Shown in pieces: positions 8,005-15,005 of a stretch of DNA of 64,000 bases (position 1 is the stretch's first letter; each line of letters begins with the position of its first letter). The notes under the pieces were generated by a model. The model saw only the letters and a list, made by a program, of their open reading frames with translations. It ran no database searches and was not told the DNA's origin. A program made the translations under genes and the position numbers. Source of the stretch: GWB2-37-7 sp942492835 (GTDB taxonomy: Bacteria > Bacillota > Clostridia > Lutisporales > Lutisporaceae); the NCBI GenBank assembly GCA_942492835.1, contig OW818645.1, positions 186,001-250,000 of the forward strand, written 5' to 3'.

Positions 8005-8728
8005 TTTTCACTACCTCCTCATCTGTAAACCAAAGGTAAGCGTCCTCAAATTTAGCGTGAGAACTTTGGCTAATTGCTTCAGTTACTGTTCCGTAAAAAA
8101 CTGGTTTGCCCATTTTCAAAATACAAATCTCATCACACAATATTTCCACCTCGTCCATAAAATGCGAAGTCAACAAAATGGTAAGACCATTAGCTTTAAG
8201 TCTTGCGAGTATCTGCCAAACATCTCGTCTTGCTCTTGCATCAAGACCAGTGGTAAGCTCATCTAAAAACACTACTTGTGGGTTTGGTATTAAAGCAAGC
8301 ACAATAAACAAGCGCTGTTTCTGTCCGCCAGATAGCTCCTTTACTAGGGTATCCACCTTATCCGCAACACCAAACTCTATTAGAAGACTTTTGTAATCTG
8401 CTGGCTTTTTGTAAAGAGACGCAGTTACCTCACACAGTTCTCCTACCTTGATATTCTCTTGATAATGCGACTCCTGAAACTGTACTCCAACCTGCTCAAA
8501 AATCTCCCTACGATTGGTAATCGGGTTCATTCCCAATATAGAAATGACTCCGTTATCTGCTTTTTTTGTACCTAAAACACAGTCAATAGTTGTGCTCTTT
8601 CCTGTACCATTTGCCCCAAGTAATCCAAATACTGTGCCACGCTTTACTGAAAAACTAAAATCATCAACAGCTTTCATATTGTTGTAAGATTTTGATAAAT
8701 GCTTTACCTTGATTACATCCTCCATCAT
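7991..8728 (-). CDS. ABC transporter ATP-binding protein, DrrA type
   Basis: A 245-residue nucleotide-binding domain. Walker A is GANGTGKST (about residues 38-46), the Q-loop lies near VGVQFQESHY, the signature is LSGGQKQR, Walker B is QVVFLDELTTGLD and the switch His is in LLTSHFMDE. The last part of Walker B has DE-L-TTGLD rather than the common DEPT, a mild variation. It powers the permease encoded immediately downstream. It lies 71 bp after the MerR-type gene, separated by a hairpin followed by T-rich sequence. Confidence 0.92.
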   Translation of the reverse strand: MMEDVIKVKHLSKSYNNMKAVDDFSFSVKRGTVFGLLGANGTGKSTTIDCVLGTKKADNGVISILGMNPITNRREIFEQVGVQFQESHYQENIKVGELCEVTASLYKKPADYKSLLIEFGVADKVDTLVKELSGGQKQRLFIVLALIPNPQVVFLDELTTGLDARARRDVWQILARLKANGLTILLTSHFMDEVEILCDEICILKMGKPVFYGTVTEAISQSSHAKFEDAYLWFTDEEVVKNEIL

Positions 8729-8759
8729 CTATTCCCCCTTTAATTGATATAAAAATAAT

Positions 8760-8783
8760 AACACCAAACAAAAGTCTGGTGTT
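8760..8783 (-). terminator. Hairpin between merR-type gene and ABC ATPase gene
   Basis: On the minus strand AACACCA pairs with TGGTGTT around a short loop and is followed by ATTATTTTTAT. It lies between the regulator stop (8800) and the ATPase start (8728). It may be a leaky terminator that lowers transporter expression relative to the regulator, or an attenuator. Confidence 0.5.
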
Positions 8784-8799
8784 AAAGTGGAGGGTTTGG

Positions 8800-9558
8800 T
8801 TATATACTTTTCATTTCAAAAAGTATATCTATGATTTTTTCTGCATTTTTCTTTGCGGCATTTAGGGAAATTATCAGTTTATCGCAAACGCCAACAATAT
8901 CCTCATTTCCATCTGGTGTGTTTAGCACATGTTTTGCATCTGCACTCTCATTTTGGAAAATGGCATTCATCATTCGCAGAATAGACGAAAGAGAATAATT
9001 AGCACATCTAAGCGAACGAATAATTTTCAGCTTTTTAATATCTTCATAATTGTAAACCCGATATCCATTTTCTTTGCGCTTTATATTTAGCAGCCCATTC
9101 ATTTCCCAGTTTCGGAGTGTATCCATTGTAATACTGAGAGCATCTGAAACCTCTTTTCGCTTTAAAAGAACTGCATTTTCTTGAAAAGAGCTTTTAAGTA
9201 GAGTATTCGTAATTTCTACCGCTTCATTAGCGTTTGCTATTTCAGCTTCTGTTATATTGATATACTCAATAGTCAAAGCAATTGCATCATCATATTGTTC
9301 CTTGGCAGAAAGCTTTACAACCTTGATAATTCTTTTTCTCAGTCCGCTTTGAAGCACCTCAATTTGAAAAGCAGTACGGGCAAGTCTGAATTGGTCTATA
9401 TGAACATTGCTGAAAATTCTATATCCATTTGCTTTACGCAATGGCTTTGGAATAAGTCCCAAATCCTCATACATTCGTACAGTATTTGGATGAACTCCAA
9501 TTATCTTTGCTATTTGACTTGTAGTATATGTGTTTTCTATGGTATCACCAACCTTCAA
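8800..9558 (-). CDS. Transcriptional regulator with two tandem MerR-type domains
   Basis: A 252-residue protein. The first MerR helix-turn-helix lies at about residues 12-70 (YTTSQIAKIIGVHPNTVRMY, then GYRIFSNVHIDQFRLAR). A second, complete MerR-like unit follows at about 130-200 (LLKRKEVSDALSITMDTLRN, then GYRVYNYEDIKKLKIIRSL). Ordinary MerR proteins have one such domain plus a coiled coil and an effector domain. It probably controls the ABC pair downstream. The start is uncertain: the longest frame begins at a TTG with no clear ribosome site, while GAAGG follows that TTG. Confidence 0.85.
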   Translation of the reverse strand: MKVGDTIENTYTTSQIAKIIGVHPNTVRMYEDLGLIPKPLRKANGYRIFSNVHIDQFRLARTAFQIEVLQSGLRKRIIKVVKLSAKEQYDDAIALTIEYINITEAEIANANEAVEITNTLLKSSFQENAVLLKRKEVSDALSITMDTLRNWEMNGLLNIKRKENGYRVYNYEDIKKLKIIRSLRCANYSLSSILRMMNAIFQNESADAKHVLNTPDGNEDIVGVCDKLIISLNAAKKNAEKIIDILFEMKSI

Positions 9559-9604
9559 AATATAGTTTATTTAAATAATATCCGATCTATTTGTAATTTT
9601 TCAT

Positions 9605-9623
9605 TTGTATATATCCGATACAA
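9605..9623. promoter_or_regulatory. Dyad upstream of the double-MerR gene
   Basis: TTGTAT (9605-9610) and ATACAA (9618-9623) form a perfect 6-bp dyad with a 7-base centre, 47 bp before the likely start of the MerR-type gene. ATCGGATAT occurs here and again about 30 bp closer to the gene. A second palindrome, GTGTCAGACAC, lies at 9640-9650. Binding by the adjacent regulator is inference from position. Confidence 0.4.
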
Positions 9624-9680
9624 TAACTGGATAATCTTAGTGTCAGACACCTAACGTTCTCAACGTGTATCGGTTATGTT

Positions 9681-11945
9681 TTATTCTTTATTTTTCAGCG
9701 CATCTGCCATCTCTATTCTATCAACTTTCTTCTTATGAAAGAAGTTAATGATAAAATAAGACGCCATTCCAATTACTACAATCTCAACAAATAGATACAC
9801 AGGAATATAAATAGGTATATACCCGCTTATTTTCATCAAAACGGCCTCAAAACATCTTTGTATTGTAATGTAAACCAGTGGAAGTCCAAGAAATAAGGAC
9901 ACAAGGACTACTATGGTGGTTGATGTTAAGTACAACTTCTTGATTTCTTTTTCTTCATAACCGAAAACTTTCATAAAGGATATATATATTGCATTTTTAT
10001 CAATCACTATTTTGGTCAGTAGATACATTAAAATCAGGTAAATCATAACTGCAATCCCAAGACATAATGGTGCCATCTGAGAAAAGGAAGAAGTCATCTG
10101 GTCACCTAACTCTACCATATCTTCCGGAGTTATTACTGCCGCCAGATTATTCTCATCTTCAAATATTAACTCTACATTTGAAAAATATCCATTAAAGTAG
10201 GTCTCCTCATAATCCAGAAGTGTGTTCAACTGCTTTTGACTCATAAAAACAGCCAAACCTGCGGGATATTCATAGACTCCCGAAATCATCAGCTTATATT
10301 CATCCCCCGTATACGAATCTATAAATGCAACCATATCACCTGTTTTCTTCTTTAACTTCTTTGCTAAGTCATCCGAAAAATAGACACTGGGGTTCTCATC
10401 TGATATTGACAGTTTAGATAAATAATTGGAGTTCTCATTAAGTCCATAAAATGAAACCTCTATATTCTTATTACCAGGCTTATAGTAAGTCTCCAGGGAA
10501 GTAAAGGTAAACTTTTCTGCAGTCTTTTCCTGTTTTGCTTCTATTGGTGTCTTTAAGATATACTGATAGTTAGATATTGTTGTATTTCTAATAGAATCCA
10601 CATAATGCTCAATTAATGGACTTATGCAAAGTCCGAACATCAAAATGACGCTGGCAAAAAATATTCCTATACATAGTGTCAGGTAATTGGTCCTATTCTG
10701 AATGAAAATTCTTAAGCGAAATCTACTAAAAAAAGATAGGTTTGGAAGCTTTACGGGTATCTTATTATTCCTTTTCTTAAGTTCTCTTCTTAAAAAATTA
10801 AGTGGGGATATAGACAACTTACGAATCAAGGTAACAAAGTTAATGCAGATCATAATCAATATCGGCAATACTGTTGTTAAGAACAGTGCCTCCAGATTTA
10901 ATCTAATCTCCATTGGCGGCAAACTATAACTGCCATAGAACATATCTTTAAATAAAATTGGCATCACTGTGTAGCCTAGTAGATTACCGATAACTGCACT
11001 GATAAAAGTCACAATAATCGGCAGTCCCATATAATGATGTATCAATTCATATTTTCCATATCCGGAAGCCAGCAATGTACCAATAATTGTTGCTTCTGCA
11101 TCAACTGTACTGCTGATAACAATGGAATATACAAATGCCATAATTACAATAATAATATTCAACAGTACCTTCATAAGCGGAACATCTGAAGCTAGATCAT
11201 CTTCAACAAATGATATGCTACTGTTATTTTCTGCTGTACAGAAATTTGTGAGTGAAGCTTTATTTTCTACAAGACTATCTAATATATCATTGGACAGATC
11301 TCTTTTTTCGCTTTCCGATAAATTCCTATTGTTAAAATAATAGGAATAATTGTAAGTCAAATCATTCTTAGCATAACAATTAAATGCTTCTTTCGTCACA
11401 ATTCCGATTCCAAAGTGAAAGGAATCCATCATCAGATCAGAATTTTTCTCAAATAGAGAACTATAATCTGGCATGCACACGTAACCAGTAATCCTCATAT
11501 CGGTTCCAGACACAGTTATTGTATCCCCAATAGCAATATTATTACTTTCTGCAAACAGCCGTTCTATTGCTATTTCATTGCTGCTTTCAGGCAGGTTTCC
11601 TTTCATTACTGTAATAAGATTTATATTTTCTCGATTCTTGTAAATTCGAAGAACTTTCTCATCTTTTATATTCTTATTAACATAATAATTCTCATAAACG
11701 GATACTCCTAATTTTTCTACATTATGAATGGTGTCTGCACTTATTTTGTTATAGGAAGAGAATAATCCGTCTTCTAGCTTACATTCCTTCCTATTTTCCC
11801 GAAAGGCTGCTTGCACACCATCAGAAACAGATAAAAATCCAGACATCAGGGCAATCGTCACCATCAGCATCAGGAAGATGGATAAATATCTGCCAAGGTT
11901 TCTTTTTAAATCGCGAGAATAACGTTTTCTTAGTGGATTTCTCAT
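9681..11945 (-). CDS. FtsX/MacB-type ABC transporter permease
   Basis: A 754-residue permease. The start is placed at the ATG at 11945 because it follows AGGAGGTGACAGT; an upstream in-frame ATG at 11963 overlaps the ATPase stop region. A first helix at about residues 20-45 is followed by a long extracellular domain. Two FtsX-like groups of three helices follow, at about 265-385 and 635-745, with a second extracellular domain between them. This layout fits transporters that move lipopeptides, antimicrobial peptides or lipoproteins across or out of the membrane, rather than small-molecule pumps. No two-component system is adjacent, so it is not a typical Bce module. Confidence 0.88.
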   Translation of the reverse strand: MRNPLRKRYSRDLKRNLGRYLSIFLMLMVTIALMSGFLSVSDGVQAAFRENRKECKLEDGLFSSYNKISADTIHNVEKLGVSVYENYYVNKNIKDEKVLRIYKNRENINLITVMKGNLPESSNEIAIERLFAESNNIAIGDTITVSGTDMRITGYVCMPDYSSLFEKNSDLMMDSFHFGIGIVTKEAFNCYAKNDLTYNYSYYFNNRNLSESEKRDLSNDILDSLVENKASLTNFCTAENNSSISFVEDDLASDVPLMKVLLNIIIVIMAFVYSIVISSTVDAEATIIGTLLASGYGKYELIHHYMGLPIIVTFISAVIGNLLGYTVMPILFKDMFYGSYSLPPMEIRLNLEALFLTTVLPILIMICINFVTLIRKLSISPLNFLRRELKKRNNKIPVKLPNLSFFSRFRLRIFIQNRTNYLTLCIGIFFASVILMFGLCISPLIEHYVDSIRNTTISNYQYILKTPIEAKQEKTAEKFTFTSLETYYKPGNKNIEVSFYGLNENSNYLSKLSISDENPSVYFSDDLAKKLKKKTGDMVAFIDSYTGDEYKLMISGVYEYPAGLAVFMSQKQLNTLLDYEETYFNGYFSNVELIFEDENNLAAVITPEDMVELGDQMTSSFSQMAPLCLGIAVMIYLILMYLLTKIVIDKNAIYISFMKVFGYEEKEIKKLYLTSTTIVVLVSLFLGLPLVYITIQRCFEAVLMKISGYIPIYIPVYLFVEIVVIGMASYFIINFFHKKKVDRIEMADALKNKE

Positions 11946-11956
11946 ACTGTCACCTC

Positions 11957-12682
11957 CTACCATTCTAATTCTTTGGCTGGAATGACCGATTCATTAACGT
12001 AATCCGTTAAAATTCTTCCGTCATGAAGCTTAAGTATCTTGTGAGCCATGTTTTTAATTGCTTCGTTATGAGTAACAATAATGATTGTGTTATTATATTT
12101 GAAGTTGATACTTTCAATAAGTTCTAATATTTCTTTTGATGTATTATAGTCCAGTGCTCCGGTAGGTTCATCGCAAAGTAAAAGTGCCGGGTTCTTGACT
12201 AAAGCGCGTCCTATGGCGCATCTTTGCTGCTGCCCGCCAGACAACTGATTTGGAAATTTGTCTTTATGTTCCCAAAGGCCAAGAGTGTGTAGCAAATCAT
12301 CAATTGGTAAGGGATTTTTACTGAGGTATTCGCACACTTCAATATTCTCTTTCACCGTCAGATTAGGAATAAGATTATAAAATTGAAATACAAAGCCAAG
12401 CTTGTTACGACGATACAATCCAAGATGCTTCATATCAAGTGCTGATATCTCTTCACCATCAACACATATGATACCGCTATCAAGTTGCTCAAGACCTGCA
12501 ATAACATTTAATAATGTTGATTTTCCGCTTCCGGAAGGACCAAGTATAACACATATTTTTCCTTCGTCTAATTGAGTAGTAATTCCATTCAACACTTTTA
12601 CTTTAGCATTACCTTCTCCATAACTTTTTTCAACATCTTTTACTGAGAAAAATTTACTGCCCATTTGTTCTTTTTTTACCAT
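11957..12682 (-). CDS. ABC transporter ATP-binding protein, LolD/MacB type
   Basis: A 241-residue ATPase. Walker A GPSGSGKST, Q-loop GFVFQFYNLIP, signature LSGGQQQR, Walker B ALLLCDEPTGALD and switch His in IIVTHNEA are all present and intact. This is the usual partner of FtsX-type permeases, and the permease gene starts 11 bp downstream. A ribosome site (GGAGGTAACTTATT) precedes the ATG. The gene is preceded by about 280 bp of leader and a good vegetative-type promoter (12962-12991). Confidence 0.93.
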   Translation of the reverse strand: MVKKEQMGSKFFSVKDVEKSYGEGNAKVKVLNGITTQLDEGKICVILGPSGSGKSTLLNVIAGLEQLDSGIICVDGEEISALDMKHLGLYRRNKLGFVFQFYNLIPNLTVKENIEVCEYLSKNPLPIDDLLHTLGLWEHKDKFPNQLSGGQQQRCAIGRALVKNPALLLCDEPTGALDYNTSKEILELIESINFKYNNTIIIVTHNEAIKNMAHKILKLHDGRILTDYVNESVIPAKELEW

Positions 12683-12850
12683 AATAAGTTACCTCCATAT
12701 AATATTTAGATAGCTCGTTGGCACTTGCAAACCCTAAAAGTTAGTACTTATGGGTAATCAACCTGTTCTCAAGGTACAAAAATAGCACCTATGAAACAGT
12801 AATTAATAAACTACTGTCCCACAGATGCCGTTTAATTATCATCATCTGTT

Positions 12851-12865
12851 GTCACATTTTGTGAC
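12851..12865. promoter_or_regulatory. 15-bp perfect dyad in the leader of the FtsX-type ABC operon
   Basis: GTCACATTTTGTGAC is a perfect inverted repeat (GTCACA, TTT, TGTGAC) within the transcribed leader, about 170 bp before the ATPase start. It resembles the operator shape of dimeric regulators and could also fold as a short RNA hairpin. No regulator gene in the same operon is evident. Confidence 0.45.
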
Positions 12866-12961
12866 CCAGCCCCACAAATTTCATAAATTGAAACACTCAA
12901 TGAAATTCATCGCCTGCTCAGTTGTACTGTAGATAATATGCAGTGCAAAGAGTATATTATT

Positions 12962-12991
12962 AATATAATATAAGTTGGATATAAATGTCAA
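12962..12991 (-). promoter_or_regulatory. Vegetative-type promoter of the FtsX-type ABC operon
   Basis: On the minus strand a perfect -35 TTGACA (12986-12991) is followed by 18 bases and TATATT (12962-12967). The predicted transcript has a leader of about 280 bases before the ATPase gene. The leader contains a hairpin ACAGTA/TACTGT and the GTCACA dyad. Otherwise I see no known riboswitch or small gene in it. Confidence 0.65.
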
Positions 12992-13050
12992 GTGAACTTT
13001 TTCAAATATATTGATTTTTGCTCTTTCTTGAGGCTACATTCTTTATATAA

Positions 13051-13147
13051 GGAGTGTCGCAAAACTACTTTAAGTTGGGTGTGATGCTCCCTTTTGTAGT
13101 AATAAAATAAGCAGTTATTTAAATAATAAAGTTAATACTTACTTCCC
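13051..13147. repeat. Second, truncated copy of the MITE-like element
   Basis: This stretch starts GGAGTGTCGCAAAACTACTT and follows the element at 7061 base for base with scattered differences up to ATACTTACTT. The right arm of the internal hairpin and the right terminal repeat are missing. Both copies point the same way. The sequence runs directly into a decayed transposase fragment on the opposite strand, which suggests that this is the true end of an insertion sequence. Confidence 0.75.
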
Positions 13148-13148
13148 A

Positions 13149-13322
13149 TTATGACACTGTTGATTTTCTTCCAGGGGAAGAGTATGCCCTGTATAACTTT
13201 TCGTAATTCAATCCCTAAAATAAATGGCTTAGCAGTCGTACTGAATCATCCGCAGGTATCAAAATTTCAATATTTAATGAAAGTACCAATTGTAAACATC
13301 CATTAAATTCAGTATAATTTTT
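13149..13322 (-). pseudogene. Decayed IS1182-like transposase N-terminus
   Basis: The minus-strand translation reads KNYTEF, then LSLNIEILIPADDSVRLLSH, then LF-stop-GLNYEKLYRAYSSPGRKSTVS-stop. This closely resembles the N-terminus of IS1182-type DDE transposases (the IP-x-DDSVRLLS and L-Y-x-x-Y-x-x-x-GRK pattern). One in-frame TAG interrupts it, it ends at a TAA soon after, and the catalytic domain is missing. It is therefore a remnant. It adjoins the second terminal-repeat copy. A stretch at 13412-13430 resembles the element's other terminal repeat but points the wrong way for an intact IS. Confidence 0.72.
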
Positions 13323-13365
13323 ATTGTATAGTTTTTGTTTTTGTATAACTTAATTATACAACATT

Positions 13366-13387
13366 TGCGGGTCTTTCGGGACTCGCA
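13366..13387 (+). terminator. GC-rich hairpin followed by T-run
   Basis: TGCGGGTC pairs with GACTCGCA (one G-T wobble) around TTTCGG and is followed on the plus strand by TTTTCCATTTTTG. It stands in the remnant region, between the transposase fragment and the STAS-like gene. It could be a former IS-associated terminator. No plus-strand gene precedes it. Confidence 0.4.
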
Positions 13388-13427
13388 TTTTCCATTTTTG
13401 AGTATAAAAAATAGGACTATTGCACAA

Positions 13428-13778
13428 TTAACTATTTAAAGCTTCTTTTACGTTTGCTGCAAATTTTAGAGAAGCTGCTACATCTGCATTCCCTAATTGT
13501 TGCTTAATAAGAGCTGAATATTTATCAGAATTAACAATATAAATGCTCTTAAATTTAAGCTCAGACACCAAACTTAAAAAACTTTGTAGTATAGGAATTA
13601 CAAAAATATTTGCAGAAAGATTCTCAGGATTTATTATAAGAACATATTCTTTTGTATTAAGTCCAAAAGTCTTTTTTTTAAAATCAGAAAGCATTGTATT
13701 TGCTTGACTTACATCAATATTTCCAGATATAGTTGCTACTAGGGTCTTTTTAGTCTTATTCTGCACTATATCATGCAT
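13428..13778 (-). CDS. Small STAS-like protein downstream of spo0A
   Basis: A 116-residue cytosolic protein. The ATG at 13778 is chosen because GGGGTGATTTA precedes it; a longer in-frame reading from 13826 runs into the spo0A terminator hairpin. The pattern of strands and helices (TLVATISGNIDVSQANTMLS, EYVLIINPEN, SIYIVNSDKYS) suggests an anti-sigma-antagonist (STAS) like fold. The typical phosphorylatable Ser motif of SpoIIAA is not seen. It lies 87 bp after spo0A but beyond a terminator. The function is unknown. Confidence 0.6.
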   Translation of the reverse strand: MHDIVQNKTKKTLVATISGNIDVSQANTMLSDFKKKTFGLNTKEYVLIINPENLSANIFVIPILQSFLSLVSELKFKSIYIVNSDKYSALIKQQLGNADVAASLKFAANVKEALNS

Positions 13779-13825
13779 TAAATCACCCCTTAACAGCTTA
13801 TTATAACAACTGCAAAATTGTGACA

Positions 13826-13851
13826 AAAGGCATGGTAAAAACCATGCCTTT
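13826..13851 (-). terminator. Terminator of spo0A
   Basis: Perfect 11-bp arms AAAGGCATGGT (13826-13836) and ACCATGCCTTT (13841-13851) lie 15 bp after the spo0A stop. On the minus strand the stem is followed by TTTTGTCA, a short U-tract. Confidence 0.8.
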
Positions 13852-13865
13852 CAATTCCCTGTTAT

Positions 13866-14678
13866 TTAACTAATTTTCATTTGTATTCTTAATTTATCAG
13901 CTATCATAGCAATAAACTCAGAATTAGTTGGCTTTCCTTTTACGTTATGTATCGTATATCCAAATAAATTGTTGATTACATCAACTCTGCCTCTGCTCCA
14001 AGCAACTTCTATAGCATGTCTTATAGCTCTTTCTACCCTGCTTGGAGTAGTATTAAACTTACGAGCAATTGATGGATACAGCTCTTTTGTAACTGCACTT
14101 AACATCTCAAGATTGTTGACTACCATAGTTATTGCTTCTCTCAAATATATATAACCCTTAATATGTGCAGGAACTCCAATTTCATGGATTATATTCGTAA
14201 TAGCACTCTCTAGTTCATGAGAGGTTGGCCCCGAGCTTGATATTTGTGTTGTTCCGAAACTTGAGACATAGGATCTTCTTTCTGGTTCATCTGTCTTAGC
14301 GCCTACGCACTCTCTAATTCTTTGTGAAAAAACTTCCATATCAAAGGGTTTGACTACATAATATTCTGCTCCTAAGGTTAGTGCTTTCTGTGTAATTTTA
14401 TCCTGTCCTACAGCAGAAAGTACTATAATCTTCGGATATTTAGGCAAACTCATTGAATTTATTCTTTCAAGCACTCCCAACCCATCAAGATGCGGCATTA
14501 TAATATCCAATATTATAATATCCGGCGTAATTTTTTCTAATAAGTCGACTACTTCCAGTCCATCCTTCGCTATACCAATAACCTCAAAGTCGGGTTGTGC
14601 TCCTAGATACTCGCTTAAAATACAACAAAAATCTTTATTGTCATCAGCAATCAGTATCTTAATTTTCTCCAAATTCAT
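13866..14678 (-). CDS. spo0A: Sporulation master regulator Spo0A
   Basis: A 270-residue response regulator. The start at 14678 follows GGGAGGTAAATAT; a longer frame upstream lacks support. The receiver domain (1-120) has the acidic pair D12-D13, the phosphorylated Asp58 in IIILDIIMP and the Lys in VVKPFD. The C-terminal DNA-binding domain (about 150-270) contains the typical SRVERAIRHAIEVAWSRG recognition region. Phosphorylated Spo0A binds TGTCGAA boxes and starts sporulation. Two such boxes lie upstream, which suggests autoregulation. It is followed downstream by a terminator and preceded by spoIVB, the usual clostridial order. Confidence 0.97.
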   Translation of the reverse strand: MNLEKIKILIADDNKDFCCILSEYLGAQPDFEVIGIAKDGLEVVDLLEKITPDIIILDIIMPHLDGLGVLERINSMSLPKYPKIIVLSAVGQDKITQKALTLGAEYYVVKPFDMEVFSQRIRECVGAKTDEPERRSYVSSFGTTQISSSGPTSHELESAITNIIHEIGVPAHIKGYIYLREAITMVVNNLEMLSAVTKELYPSIARKFNTTPSRVERAIRHAIEVAWSRGRVDVINNLFGYTIHNVKGKPTNSEFIAMIADKLRIQMKIS

Positions 14679-14715
14679 ATATTTACCTCCCACATTTGTT
14701 TTCGCTGTTAATTTA

Positions 14716-14898
14716 TTCGACAATGTAATTACATTTCCTTTATTTCTCAGTAAACAATCGTACACTATAATTATACATAAATTTACAACATAATAATACA
14801 ATACTAATTCTATTCTTTATATGTATAATTTTACAAATCCTTGTTTTGCAAAACTTACTAAATACAATTCAAAATAATACAATATCATCACTTCGACA
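14716..14898 (-). promoter_or_regulatory. Two 0A boxes upstream of spo0A
   Basis: TGTCGAA, the known Spo0A-binding core, occurs on the minus strand at 14716-14722 and at 14892-14898, that is 38 and 214 bp before the spo0A start. The proximal one lies in the leader and could repress or fine-tune. No confident sigma-H or sigma-A promoter could be placed between them by eye. Confidence 0.55.
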
Positions 14899-14939
14899 GC
14901 GTTAGACATTTAGCAGTGATTTTATAATATAATAAAAAA

Positions 14940-14963
14940 TCCTGTGAAAAAAATATCACAGGA
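14940..14963 (-). terminator. Terminator of spoIVB
   Basis: TCCTGTGA (14940-14947) pairs with TCACAGGA (14956-14963). On the minus strand the hairpin is followed by TTTTTTATT, a good U-tract. It lies 43 bp after the spoIVB stop and separates spoIVB from spo0A transcription. Confidence 0.85.
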
Positions 14964-15005
14964 AATAGAGCTAAATATCTTTAATTAGACATTTTTTATA
15001 AACTA

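Noticed and set aside
12683..12960. T-box or known riboswitch in the ABC operon leader
   Set aside because: No T-box sequence (such as AGGGTGGNACCGCG) and no known riboswitch core is present; only small hairpins are seen.
14821..14880. Sigma-H promoter for spo0A
   Set aside because: AGGATTT and AGAAT occur on the minus strand but the gap is about 18 bases rather than the expected 14 or so, so I do not call it.
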